A stretch of DNA of 64,000 nucleotides from NCBI RefSeq assembly GCF_010731895.1, contig NZ_AP022596.1, forward strand, positions 6,336,812 to 6,400,811, written 5' to 3'. This document shows positions 16,470 through 24,995 of the stretch, piece after piece. Numbering within the stretch: position 1 is the stretch's first letter; every line of letters starts with the position of its first letter. A model generated the notes under the pieces. The model saw only the letters and a list, made by a program, of their open reading frames with translations, was not told where the DNA came from and did not search any database. The stretch is from Mycolicibacterium helvum (lineage in GTDB: Bacteria > Actinomycetota > Actinomycetes > Mycobacteriales > Mycobacteriaceae). Both the position numbers and the translations under genes were made by a program.

Positions 16470-16895
16470 ACGCAGCGGAGACCCGTGGTAGGGGCAGCGC
16501 CGCTGCGCGAGCGCACCTCGCTGCGAGGTCGGAGAGTCGGTGAACAACGGGCTCAAGTGCCCGCACTGCTCGCACTCCTCGCAGCCGCGAAAATCGACCT
16601 TGCCCAGGCAAAAGAGCGTTGCCACGCGGGGTGATACATGGTTCAACACTGCGTCGGCGTCGGCGTCGGCATCGGACATCGGACGCTCGACACCCGTGCA
16701 ATTGCGACATCCGCAGCCACGTCCCTCGCTATCGGCGCGCTCCGGCTCTGAGATGAGGAATGCGCGCAGCTGCTCGCGGCCACCGCGGGCGAGGTTGCCC
16801 TCCTTATCCCCGTACAGACAGCCGGGATCGTGATGGCACACCGCAACATCGCCGATGTCGGGCGTACAAAGTGAGCGGTCAATCTGGTCGGTCAT
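16461..16895 (-). CDS. Cysteine-rich phage protein with DA repeat
   Basis: 144 residues with many cysteine pairs (CGCRNC, CEECEQC) implying zinc binding. In between lies a short (Asp-Ala)4 run encoded by a GCGTCG-type microsatellite near 16650-16675. Its start overlaps the terminase stop by four bases, so it is co-transcribed with the packaging gene. Possibly an HNH-like or zinc-knuckle packaging accessory, but no HNH triad is evident. Confidence 0.5.
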   Translation of the reverse strand: MTDQIDRSLCTPDIGDVAVCHHDPGCLYGDKEGNLARGGREQLRAFLISEPERADSEGRGCGCRNCTGVERPMSDADADADAVLNHVSPRVATLFCLGKVDFRGCEECEQCGHLSPLFTDSPTSQRGALAQRRCPYHGSPLRSV

Positions 16896-18451
16896 GGTCG
16901 GTCTCCAATCCGTCGCCGCATCCAGGCTGGAGGCGGTGGCATACGGCCCTCGCGTGCGCGGCGCGCAACCCCGATGGGGCTGACGAAGTGTGAATGACCC
17001 CCGTGCACCAGCACGTCATGGGCGATCACCGCTGCCGCAACGCAGTCGGGCTGGTGCTGCCCGGCCTGCCATCGAGTGGCCTGACCCTCAAGGCTTTCGA
17101 GGTGGCCGACGAGGCGCACCGTACCGGTTTCAAGCCCTTGGATCAGCTTGGCCGAGCGCGCCAGCGCGTCGCCCCGGCCCCGCCCGCTGCGGTTGCTCTT
17201 GGGTGGCCACGACGTGACACGGATCGGGTGCGCCAGACGGTAGCGGCGCAAGGTGGTGTTGAGCACCGACAGATAACCCTCGCGTGCGGTAAATGTCTCG
17301 ACGGCGATCTCGCTGGCACCGGTGTCGATGGCGAGTTGGACCGCCGCCCGTGCCCACGCCTCGGGGGTCATCGGCTTACTGATGTCTCGGTGGACGGCCA
17401 CCACGCCCTCGCGAGTCAGACTGGCCGCAACGATTCCCGCCGCGTCGCCTTGGCCGCTGTCGCTCGGATCAACCGCGACCACGGTGCGCACCGGATCGGC
17501 GGGCATTGCGGACATCCGCCAGACGTCTAGCCACGCGCGCCGGATCACGTTGCCCTCGGGCGACGTTGGTACGCCCTGAAACTCGGCCCACCACATGCGC
17601 TCCCCCACCGCTCGGCGCAGGTCGGCGAAGTGCTCGGCGGTGCGCCCAACGGCGGAGACCATGACCTCGCCGGGCGCGCGACCGAGCGAATCGGGCACAC
17701 CGGAGTCGGCCACCGCCGGGACGCTGACCACCCGCCACCGCTCAGGCTCCTCGGCGAGCAGCGTGCCGATCAAATCCTCGGGATGCCAACGTGTTCCGAT
17801 GACGACCACAGACGCGCCGGGCTCGGTGCGGGTCAACAGCGTGCTGCGAAACTCGGCGACCACGCGGCGGCGGTAGGTCGGCGAGTCGGCCTCGGTCATG
17901 TTCTTCACCACGTCGTCCACGATCAGCAGCCCATCGGTGCCATGGCCGGTCAGTCCCGACAGCAGACCCGACGCCAGCAGCCCGCCCCGGTGTCCGTCGA
18001 GGGTCCATTGCCCGGCACTCGCCTTGTCTGGAGACAGGGCGAGGCCGAGCAGGTAGCCGTGTTCGGCGATGAGCTGGCGCGCCTCACGGCTGTGCTTCTC
18101 GGCAAGTTCATCGGCATAGGACGCCAGGATGATTCGGGCATCGGGGTTACCACGCAGCGCGGTCAAGGTGCCCAGCACTGCGGTGGTGGTTGACTTCCCC
18201 TCACGCGGCGGCATGACGATAATGAGCCGCTGGTCGGGCTCGCGGATCGCGCGGTCGATTTCCTGCCCGATGAGCGCTACCGCTGGCGTGACCCTGTAGC
18301 CGCGCATGATGCGCCGACCGAGTTCGTGAGGTGTGGTCGGCACCCGCCGTGCGCGCAGTTGCGCCAGGTGCTCGGCCTCGGCCAGCGCTTGGGCGGCCTG
18401 CTCGATGCTGCCGAACACGAGAGCGTCTGAGCTGGCATTATGCCCCGTCAT
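16892..18451 (-). CDS. terL: Phage terminase large subunit
   Basis: 519 residues, normal for the family. DNA-packaging motor with N-terminal ATPase and C-terminal nuclease. Walker A-like PPREGKST at 81-88, Walker B LLIVDD at 175-180, coupling motif 'VVIGTRWHPEDL' nearby. The nuclease domain begins with VVAVDPSDSGQGDAAG and continues 'EIAVETFTAREGY', giving the expected acidic residues of the RNase H-like fold. Intact frame. The gene means element B can probably direct packaging of its own DNA, perhaps into helper-provided or self-made heads. Confidence 0.93.
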   Translation of the reverse strand: MTGHNASSDALVFGSIEQAAQALAEAEHLAQLRARRVPTTPHELGRRIMRGYRVTPAVALIGQEIDRAIREPDQRLIIVMPPREGKSTTTAVLGTLTALRGNPDARIILASYADELAEKHSREARQLIAEHGYLLGLALSPDKASAGQWTLDGHRGGLLASGLLSGLTGHGTDGLLIVDDVVKNMTEADSPTYRRRVVAEFRSTLLTRTEPGASVVVIGTRWHPEDLIGTLLAEEPERWRVVSVPAVADSGVPDSLGRAPGEVMVSAVGRTAEHFADLRRAVGERMWWAEFQGVPTSPEGNVIRRAWLDVWRMSAMPADPVRTVVAVDPSDSGQGDAAGIVAASLTREGVVAVHRDISKPMTPEAWARAAVQLAIDTGASEIAVETFTAREGYLSVLNTTLRRYRLAHPIRVTSWPPKSNRSGRGRGDALARSAKLIQGLETGTVRLVGHLESLEGQATRWQAGQHQPDCVAAAVIAHDVLVHGGHSHFVSPIGVARRAREGRMPPPPAWMRRRIGDRP

Positions 18452-18601
18452 CGGTGGTCCGTTCGATCGACTATCAAGTGGTCGCCAGGTTGGCCGGCTG
18501 GTGTCCTCGCAGGTCAGACCGCACTTTTTCCGGGCCTCGGACGCTCTCAGCGCACTGGGTGACCCAAGTCTGTCCCATCGAGCGGTGGCGCTGCGGGTCC
18601 A

Positions 18602-18901
18602 CTATGAGGGCCATAGCACCTCACCCGGCCTGTATCCGGCGCGCCAGGTAGCGGCATCGCGCTGGCGTTGGGTTGTGGTCGGCCCAGCCAGGCCACGCAG
18701 CACCCGCTCTCCGGTGCAGCCGCGCGTTTGCATGAGTTCGGCGAAGCTCATGCGGACGCGGTACTGCGATCCGAATAGGTGCTCGCGGCGCAGTGTTTCG
18801 GGCGCTGGCGCAGCGATCGGCACGCGGTCAGGCGCGGTGGCTGCGGTGGTCCTGCTGCGGAGGCGGTCGAGCAATCTGCGGCGGTGGCGGTTATCGGGCA
18901 T
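18602..18901 (-). CDS. Small hypothetical basic protein
   Basis: 99 residues, Arg-rich N-terminus (PDNRHRRRLLDRLRSR) then a compact helical part. It overlaps the preceding gene by 11 bases and lies 150 bp upstream of the large terminase. Short basic proteins at this position can be HNH-like or packaging accessories, but no such motif is visible. The 150-bp interval to the terminase shows no gene. Confidence 0.45.
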   Translation of the reverse strand: MPDNRHRRRLLDRLRSRTTAATAPDRVPIAAPAPETLRREHLFGSQYRVRMSFAELMQTRGCTGERVLRGLAGPTTTQRQRDAATWRAGYRPGEVLWPS

Positions 18902-19421
18902 CGGTCTCCCCCTCTCGCTGTCGGCGGCGGTACCGGTCGATCACTGCCAGCGCCGCCGCTTCTGCCTGGGCCAGTACCTCCTCCGGCACATCGGCGAACT
19001 CGTCATTGTCCGTGGTGTCCACGGTGTCTATTTGTGGCGCAACACGCTTCAGCTCAGCCCCGGCGTCAGGCTCAGCATCGTGGGAATCGGGGCTGCGCGC
19101 GCCAGACAGCGACGAAACTGAGGCGGGCGAGTAAGTGCCCGCACCGCCGGGGTTCTCGCGGTTCCTGGCCACACTCAGCCACTGGGCCAGCTCGCCCGCC
19201 GGGAGTCCACTGTGGCCGAGCACCGCCCGGCACAGATCGACGTGCACCGGCCAGAGCGGATCGGTCGGACCGTCGCACTGGCCGAACACCTCGCGGCACC
19301 GTTGTACCGCCCGGTCGGCCATTGTCGCGGCGGTCAGGGTCCCCTCGGACACCTCGGTCATCAGGACCGCCACCGCCTCGGCGGCTGCAACGTCGGGGAC
19401 GGGACGTGCCGGGGCGGTCAC
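18891..19421 (-). CDS. Hypothetical protein in packaging module
   Basis: 176 residues from a GTG at 19421 overlapping the upstream stop (GTGA). The longer upstream frame is an out-of-frame shadow of the preceding gene. N-terminal half helical (AAAEAVAVLMTEVSEGTLTA), C-terminal part acidic (DTVDTTDNDEFADVPEEVL) and ending in a basic helix (IDRYRRRQREG). No domain recognised. Tight coupling with the small-terminase-like gene suggests a packaging or DNA-binding accessory. Confidence 0.55.
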   Translation of the reverse strand: MTAPARPVPDVAAAEAVAVLMTEVSEGTLTAATMADRAVQRCREVFGQCDGPTDPLWPVHVDLCRAVLGHSGLPAGELAQWLSVARNRENPGGAGTYSPASVSSLSGARSPDSHDAEPDAGAELKRVAPQIDTVDTTDNDEFADVPEEVLAQAEAAALAVIDRYRRRQREGETDAR

Positions 19422-19918
19422 CGGACCACCTCGCCGTCGATGACCACCGACGCGCGCGCCAGGGCCCCGGGCTGACTGCCATCGCTCACCGCAGCGGCGG
19501 CAGCAGAAACCTGGCGCAGCCACTCGGCGGTGGCCAGGGCCGGGGCGGTGTCCACGGACACGCTCACGTTCTGCGGTGCGTAATACCCCGCCGCCTTGGC
19601 CAGCTGGTCGTCCACGCGGTCGATCTCCCGAGACAGTTGCCCCACCGCCTGCGAGTCGTTGGCACCCTCGGCAACAGACAGTTGACGGCACAGCCGCGCC
19701 CGTAGCCGTCGCTTGCCGTCGACCCACTTGCGCCGCGCGATGCTGGACGGGTCCGGCGTCGTCTCGGCGAGATGGCGCTGGACGGCTTTCTGCGCTCCCG
19801 AGCGACCACGAAAGCCGAGGGCGTGGGCGATCTCGGCCCAGGTGTGCCCGTCGAGGTGCATCGAGTACGCCTGCTCGGCGCGGGCGCGGCTGTCGCGGTG
19901 TCGCATGACGGGGGCCAT
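19418..19918 (-). CDS. HTH protein, probable terminase small subunit
   Basis: 166 residues from ATG 19918 (MAPVMRHRDS). The N-terminal helix-turn-helix (~22-50, DGHTWAEIAHALGFRGRSGA) is the kind of DNA-recognition domain found in small terminases; the C-terminal ~110 residues are helical and could form the oligomerisation part. It opens the leftward packaging operon that leads to the large terminase 1 kb downstream. No sequence search was possible, so another HTH role cannot be excluded. Confidence 0.55.
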   Translation of the reverse strand: MAPVMRHRDSRARAEQAYSMHLDGHTWAEIAHALGFRGRSGAQKAVQRHLAETTPDPSSIARRKWVDGKRRLRARLCRQLSVAEGANDSQAVGQLSREIDRVDDQLAKAAGYYAPQNVSVSVDTAPALATAEWLRQVSAAAAAVSDGSQPGALARASVVIDGEVVR

Positions 19919-20423
19919 GTACCCATTATGTAGACAATCCGACGAAGCCGTCGCAACCAATGCTGTTGCGCGCGTTGACAATCCCGACAAAGGTGGGGAA
20001 CTCGGCAATGGGTCGAGGGTGCCGCCGCCGTGCCCCATCAAGAGCACCACCGCCTCGGCAGCCCGCACCCCGGCACCGAGGGCGGAGTGTGTCGTGGTTG
20101 GTTGTCGTCGGTCCGCGACCGTCCACTGTCCGGCCCGTCCACGGGGCACCCTAAAGGGATGCCCGCTCCCGTGGACATTGGGGAAGGCGAAAGAGACAGG
20201 TGGAGACATTTTGGAAGTTCCCAGGTCAGTAAGCATTTTCAGACCTCATGGACGCGGGTGGACGGCGGTGGACAAGACTGGCGGTGTCTCCGGCTGTCCA
20301 CGACACTCGAAACACAACCTGAACTGCGGCGTCGCTGATTTGTCTCGCGGTGACGGAGCAGCGTGGACAAGTTGTTGGAAAATCGCAGCTCGGTAAGCGT
20401 TTTCGCGGCCTCTCGTAAGGCGT
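19919..20423. other. 505-bp intergenic region, possible replication origin or control region
   Basis: No convincing gene on either strand. It contains two degenerate direct repeats (see 20211-20410), several GTGGACA-type words and the promoter for the leftward packaging operon. Its place between the replication ATPase and packaging genes is where an origin or control region would be expected. Confidence 0.4.
20211..20410 (+). repeat. Pair of ~35-bp degenerate direct repeats
   Basis: Segments 20211-20245 and 20375-20410 align at 24 of the first 30 positions. Shared words are TTGGAA, then GTAAGC, then TTTTC at equal spacing. They are 164 bp apart. They could be iteron-like replication sites or operators for the element's regulator. 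Confidence 0.45.
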
Positions 20424-22490
20424 TCACCTCGTTGCCCCGCTCGCGAGCTTCTCCACCTCGCCGGGGTCGGTCGGACGGTTGACCGACCACCGCCCCCACG
20501 CTTCGGCGAACGGCACGACGTGGCCACCGACCAGCCTGTGCGCGTCGGTCTTGGCCGTGTCGTCGGTTATGCGTCCCTCGGCCTTGCGCAGGCACAGCGC
20601 GGTGAGGATGGTCTCCACCGCCTCGGTGTAGGTCGGCGAGCCGACGACGGTCACACCGTCCCCGGCGTTCGTGGCGTTCTCGGTGAGGGCTCGCACGGCG
20701 AGCCGTTGTGTGCCCGCGACCCTGACGAGTTGCTTGCCGTCGTCGTGGAGTGCGGCCACCGCCTTATAGATCGCGCTTCGCGAGCCCAACCCCTGCTCGG
20801 TAGCGAACTTGACGATTTCGCTTCGGGTGAGCCCGTCTCCGCCACCGTGCTCGGCGACGAGGGCAAGGATTTCGGCCTGCGTGACGCTGAGACTCTGCTC
20901 CTCGTCCGGCTCATCGGTGTAGGGGTCAATCCCGGCCAGCACCAGCGTTGAACGCTGCAAGGCAGTGGCTTCGGGCATCAGCGGCTCGCCGACGGTGTGA
21001 TCGGTGAGACGGAACTCATGGGTGCACCCGTCAGACCACTCCTTATGTTTGACGCAATTGATCTCGACCTTGCGGGACTTCTTGGCCTTCTTGCCCCCGC
21101 TGCGGGTCAGTAGCAGCGACGACCACACCGCCCCGTCCCACGCCGTTGTCCCCCGCGCCCGCTCGCCCCCGGCGGCAGTGTGGTGCACGACGAGAACCGC
21201 CGCGCCGGTCTGCTGGTTGATGTCGTCGGCGTTCGCGATGACCCGCCCGTGGTCGGTCGCCGAATTTTCCTCGACGCCAACGGTGCAACGTGCGCGGGTG
21301 TCGAACACGACCAGGGCCACACCGTGGCGCTTCACCACGTCGAGGACTTGGGCCATGTGCCCTTCGTCGCCCATCTGGACTGCACGCGGAGCGATGATGA
21401 ACGTGTCCTCGATCGACTCGGGCGCAACCCTGTTGGCTTCGCACCATGCGAGGAGCCGGGCACGGATGCCTGAGGCACCCTCGGCAGCGACGTAAAGGAC
21501 CGGCGCGCGCTCGGGCACCGCATGCCCGCACCACGTTCTGCCGGAGGCAATTGCAGCCGCCATGCTCACCGCCGCCATCGTTTTGCCTGCGCCGGGCTGT
21601 CCGTTGAGATCGGCGAGCTGGCCCCGTGGAAGAAAGCCCTCGATGAGCGGGCGCACCGCTTCGAGCTTGGCGAGCCCCGAGAGCGTCAAGACCTCGGCGT
21701 CGAGGTCGAGCGCGGGCACGCCGCCCGCCCGTGCGCGCGCGGTGATGCCGTCGTTGTACCGAATTCGCGCGATCGACAGTTCAGCGAGGGCGGCATTGCG
21801 CTCAGCCGCGGTCGCCTTCGTCATCGCCGCGATGACTTCGACCGGCACGCCGATGGGGCCGACCAGCTCGGCGGCAGTCATCACGTATTCGTGCTCGCGG
21901 AAGCTGTGCGGCTTCGGGTGCGACCAAGCTTTGCGATTGGCGTCATCGATCTGCTGCCTGCACTTCCCTGCGACCTCGGGTCCGGCAACCGCGTCAATTT
22001 CGCCGAGGGTGTAGGCAGTGCTGGCCGGAATTTTCCTGGCATTAAGAGCGTCGTCGGTCCGCTTCTTGCGGTCGAACCGGTCCCACCGCGCCCTCTTGAG
22101 CCGCTCCCCGATGAGATGCGGGTCATCGGTAATGGTGTCGGCGGCGAACTCGATGACCTGCGCGCGGGTGAAAATCACCTTGGGTCTGGCGGTGTGGACG
22201 ACCGCAGTCGGCAGTGCGTCGAAGTCGAGGAACGCCATGCTGCTGGCGCCATCAGGCAAGTACATCGTGACGTCGTACTGGCGGCAGAACTTTCGCACCG
22301 CGTTCCATGTCTCGGCACCGAGCACGTCGGCGATGGGCGTTTCGGGATCGACGTTGAGCGCGTCGGCCCACTGCATGCCGCTGACCCATTCTGCTCGCGC
22401 GTCGGGGCCATCGCTGGGGGCGCCTGGCCCGCGCCCGTTGGTCGCCGATGGCGCGGCAGTTGTCGTAAAATCGGCCCTGTCGATGGGCAT
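20424..22490 (-). CDS. RepA/DnaB-type replication ATPase of element B
   Basis: 688 residues. RecA-fold ATPase in the middle: Walker A GQPGAGKT (297-304), Walker B VALVVFDT (~394), then 'VVHHTAAGGERARGTTAWDG', a typical RepA/AAA_25 tract. The N-terminal ~270 residues probably hold a DNA-binding or primase-recruiting part, and the C-terminal ~120 a winged helix (LTRSEIVKFATEQGLGSRSA). Such proteins unwind origin DNA in actinobacterial prophages and satellites and allow replication after excision. Transcribed leftward from the control region shared with the excisionase-like gene. Confidence 0.85.
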   Translation of the reverse strand: MPIDRADFTTTAAPSATNGRGPGAPSDGPDARAEWVSGMQWADALNVDPETPIADVLGAETWNAVRKFCRQYDVTMYLPDGASSMAFLDFDALPTAVVHTARPKVIFTRAQVIEFAADTITDDPHLIGERLKRARWDRFDRKKRTDDALNARKIPASTAYTLGEIDAVAGPEVAGKCRQQIDDANRKAWSHPKPHSFREHEYVMTAAELVGPIGVPVEVIAAMTKATAAERNAALAELSIARIRYNDGITARARAGGVPALDLDAEVLTLSGLAKLEAVRPLIEGFLPRGQLADLNGQPGAGKTMAAVSMAAAIASGRTWCGHAVPERAPVLYVAAEGASGIRARLLAWCEANRVAPESIEDTFIIAPRAVQMGDEGHMAQVLDVVKRHGVALVVFDTRARCTVGVEENSATDHGRVIANADDINQQTGAAVLVVHHTAAGGERARGTTAWDGAVWSSLLLTRSGGKKAKKSRKVEINCVKHKEWSDGCTHEFRLTDHTVGEPLMPEATALQRSTLVLAGIDPYTDEPDEEQSLSVTQAEILALVAEHGGGDGLTRSEIVKFATEQGLGSRSAIYKAVAALHDDGKQLVRVAGTQRLAVRALTENATNAGDGVTVVGSPTYTEAVETILTALCLRKAEGRITDDTAKTDAHRLVGGHVVPFAEAWGRWSVNRPTDPGEVEKLASGATR

Positions 22491-22572
22491 TCCTAGGTGT
22501 CCTCGTTTCGGTGATAGGTCGCCCCCGGTCCGGTGTCGTTGTCGGGCCGGGGCGCTCTACGTTTCGGATCTG

Positions 22573-22833
22573 TCAGTCCTCGCCCAGCACCCGCAGCAGG
22601 CTCGCCGATTTGACCCGAACGCGCTTCTCTCCCAACGTGATTGCGTCAAGCTCGCCTGCGTGGGTTAGCTGGTAGGCGTAAGCCCGACTGACGCCCAGCA
22701 GCAATGCGGCTTGTTCAACGCTGACGGTCGGGTGCACACGCAGGTAGTCGACGGTGACGGGTCCGCGCCGGATGACCGGGCACGCGGCCCCGCCCGGCGC
22801 GGCGGGGGACGTCGTGGTCGTGATGGTTGCCAT
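22573..22833 (-). CDS. Excisionase-like HTH DNA-binding protein
   Basis: 86 residues from ATG 22833 (MATITTTTSPAAP). The second half is an excisionase/MerR-like winged HTH: VSVEQAALLLGVSRAYAYQLTHAG followed by KRVRV. Such small proteins bend att DNA for excision and often repress. It is divergent from the HTH gene that precedes the integrase and shares the intergenic operator region. An upstream ATG at 22875 exists but would overlap the operator-like repeat. Confidence 0.7.
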   Translation of the reverse strand: MATITTTTSPAAPGGAACPVIRRGPVTVDYLRVHPTVSVEQAALLLGVSRAYAYQLTHAGELDAITLGEKRVRVKSASLLRVLGED

Positions 22834-22856
22834 GGCGTCCACTATGTGCCGAATCG

Positions 22857-22906
22857 TTGATAATTGCCACAGCATTCGGTTATCATTTATTTGTGCTCAC
22901 CGATAA
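22857..22906. promoter_or_regulatory. Divergent operator/promoter region with GATAA half-sites
   Basis: Between the leftward excisionase-like gene and rightward HTH gene. GATAA at 22859-22863 and its complement TTATC at 22880-22884 form an inverted repeat, and a third GATAA occurs at 22902-22906. The A/T-rich stretch is unusual here and fits a repressor-controlled early promoter pair, the element's likely lysis/lysogeny-style switch. Confidence 0.5.
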
Positions 22907-23468
22907 CCCCGACATGGCCCGGAATGCCCGCGCAATCAAAGGCGACGTGATGACCGACGCCATCCGGCGTGTGACGGGCGAGCCCGGCAGCACCGACGGT
23001 CTGATCGAGATTCCGTTAGTAGGCCACCGCCACCGCTACCGCGTGCGGATCGACGGCAGCGGCGCTGCCCCTCGCCTCGTAGAGCTTCAACTCATCAGCG
23101 ATGGCGACGTCGCCGAGATCGACCCCGACACGATCCGCCAGATTCCCGTCCGCCGGCTGGCCAAGGCGGCGGCTCGCTTCGTCAGCCTCAGCGAGCGCAG
23201 CATTGGCATTGCGGGCGATGAATACGACCCGACTAATCTGCTGCGCCCAGATCATGAGCCTGGGCGGCGAACGCTCGATGATGTGCATTACCGTCAGGTC
23301 GCCAATCTGCTGACGATGGCCCGTGAGTATGGCCTTTCACCGCGCGAATATGTCGCTGACCGGCTGAGCGCATCGCTGCCGACCGTTGACCGATGGATTA
23401 AGGAAGCCAAGCGACGTGGATACCTGCGCCGCGACTGGAGCACCACCACGACCGAGGACGACCAATGA
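22893..23468 (+). CDS. HTH regulator upstream of integrase
   Basis: 191 residues from GTG 22893; ATG 22914 (MARNARAIKG) is an alternative. The C-terminal part holds a helix-turn-helix (HYRQVANLLTMAREYGLSPREY, then SLPTVDRWIKEAKRRGYL), a layout common for regulators next to integrases in actinobacterial elements. It overlaps the integrase start by four bases (ATGA), so the two are co-expressed. Likely binds the GATAA sites just upstream (inference). Confidence 0.65.
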   Translation: MLTDNPDMARNARAIKGDVMTDAIRRVTGEPGSTDGLIEIPLVGHRHRYRVRIDGSGAAPRLVELQLISDGDVAEIDPDTIRQIPVRRLAKAAARFVSLSERSIGIAGDEYDPTNLLRPDHEPGRRTLDDVHYRQVANLLTMAREYGLSPREYVADRLSASLPTVDRWIKEAKRRGYLRRDWSTTTTEDDQ

Positions 23469-24874
23469 CCGACCACCCAGTCGCCGACACGCGCGAAGCC
23501 GAGCAGAGCAAGGCCAAGCGCACCCGACGCGCCGAGCCGATCAGCAAGCGCGTCGCGAAGAACGGCACGGTGAGCTACGAGTTCCGCGCCGACCTCGGGG
23601 CCAAGCCGGACGGCAGCCGCGACCGGAGGCGGTTCACTTACCGCACACTGGCCGAGGCCCGTAAAGAGCTGCGACGCATCACTTCCGAGGTGGCGGCGGG
23701 CATCTACAACCGCCCGACCCCGATGACCGTGGACGAGGCCTGCGACGAGTGGTTGGCCGGTCGGCGTGGCATCCGGCGCGTGACGCTCTACAGCTACGAA
23801 ATGGACCTGAAGCCGGTACGCCGCTACCTCGGCGGCCGCAAGCTGCAACAGCTCACAAAGGCCGACAGCGACGCCCTGGTGCGGTGGATGCTGACTGAGG
23901 CGCGCACGTCGCCAAAACACTTTCGGGACGGCTCGCTGGCGAGCCAGGTGGTTGCGCTGGTGTCCAAGCACCCCGAGGGCATCGCCGCCGCCGAACTCGC
24001 CGCCGCGCTGCCCGGCGACGTGCACTCGGCCCTGTCCGCACTGTTGGCGACGCGACGGGTTACCCGCGTTCGGCGCGGTGTCTATGCACCCGCGCAGCCC
24101 GAGACCACCGCCGCCGCCGAGAAGCGCGGTCTCAGCCCCCAGACCGTCCGCTCGACGCTGACGACGTTCGGCGCGGTGGTCCAGAGCTACACCGATCAGG
24201 GTGTGTTGCCGCGCAACGTCATTGCATTGGTCGAGCGACCGAAGGACGCTCACACCGACGACGGCACTGAGCCCGTCGAGGAGTCGTGGACGCTGGCCGA
24301 GGTGGTCAGGTTTCGCGAGTCGGTGGCCGATCACCGCCTCTACGCCTGCTGGCTGCTGTCCTGCTACGGGATGCGCCGCTCGGAGGTGCTCGGGTTGCGC
24401 TGGAGCGCAGTCGATCTCGACACAGGCACCCTATCGGTCCGCCGAGGCCGTGTCGCCGTCGGCAACGAGGCTGTCGAGGGTGGACCGAAGTCGAGGCGCA
24501 GCCGTCGCGATCTACCGCTACCGGCGGACGTGACCGAGGCGTTGCGTGCACTCAGGACGGCACAAAAGCGTGAGGCGATGGCGGTTGGGGTTGCATGGTC
24601 GGATGACCGTCTGGTGGCCGTGCGTGAGGACGGCGAACCGCTGCGCCCTGAGTCCTACTCCGACGAGTTCCAGCGATTACGCTCGCGGGCGGGACTGCGG
24701 CGCATCAAACTGCACGGTCTGCGCCACACGGCAGGGTCGTTGATGCTCGACCAGGGTCAGCCTCCGCACATCGTCGCGGCCTGGCTCGGTCACGACCCGG
24801 CGGTGCTGCTGTCGATCTACGCGCACGCCAAGCCCGACGAGTTACGGGCCGTGGGTGCTTCACTATTTGGATGA
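23465..24874 (+). CDS. int: Tyrosine integrase of element B
   Basis: 469 residues. Site-specific recombinase for tRNA-Val insertion. N-terminal arm-binding domain (~30-80, SYEFRADLGAKPDGSRDRRRF), core-binding SAM-like domain (~85-255) and catalytic domain with R304 (YGMRRSEVL), H417-x-x-R420 (LHGLRHTAG), H443 (WLGHDP) and Y452. A winged-helix-like insert (~157-212, VVALVSKHPEGIAAAELAAALPG) splits the core-binding domain; the same insert occurs in the truncated integrase at 6859. Intact, so element B is probably mobile. Confidence 0.93.
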   Translation: MTDHPVADTREAEQSKAKRTRRAEPISKRVAKNGTVSYEFRADLGAKPDGSRDRRRFTYRTLAEARKELRRITSEVAAGIYNRPTPMTVDEACDEWLAGRRGIRRVTLYSYEMDLKPVRRYLGGRKLQQLTKADSDALVRWMLTEARTSPKHFRDGSLASQVVALVSKHPEGIAAAELAAALPGDVHSALSALLATRRVTRVRRGVYAPAQPETTAAAEKRGLSPQTVRSTLTTFGAVVQSYTDQGVLPRNVIALVERPKDAHTDDGTEPVEESWTLAEVVRFRESVADHRLYACWLLSCYGMRRSEVLGLRWSAVDLDTGTLSVRRGRVAVGNEAVEGGPKSRRSRRDLPLPADVTEALRALRTAQKREAMAVGVAWSDDRLVAVREDGEPLRPESYSDEFQRLRSRAGLRRIKLHGLRHTAGSLMLDQGQPPHIVAAWLGHDPAVLLSIYAHAKPDELRAVGASLFG

Positions 24875-24995
24875 GCCAGGGTGGTTGGTGCTAGCAACCC
24901 ATTCGAATGTCGTCCCTCCGCGGGTTTCCACTTCCGGCCCGCTACGGTGGCGGCATACGCACTACCAATGGCATTACAACTGAGGCAGGGCAACA

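Noticed and set aside
16650..16678. GCGTCG tandem run as a regulatory repeat
   Set aside because: It lies inside a reading frame and simply encodes alternating Asp-Ala.
19713..20396. A 227-codon plus-strand open frame over the control region
   Set aside because: Mostly antisense to the small-terminase-like gene, no good start, and composition is unlike a protein.
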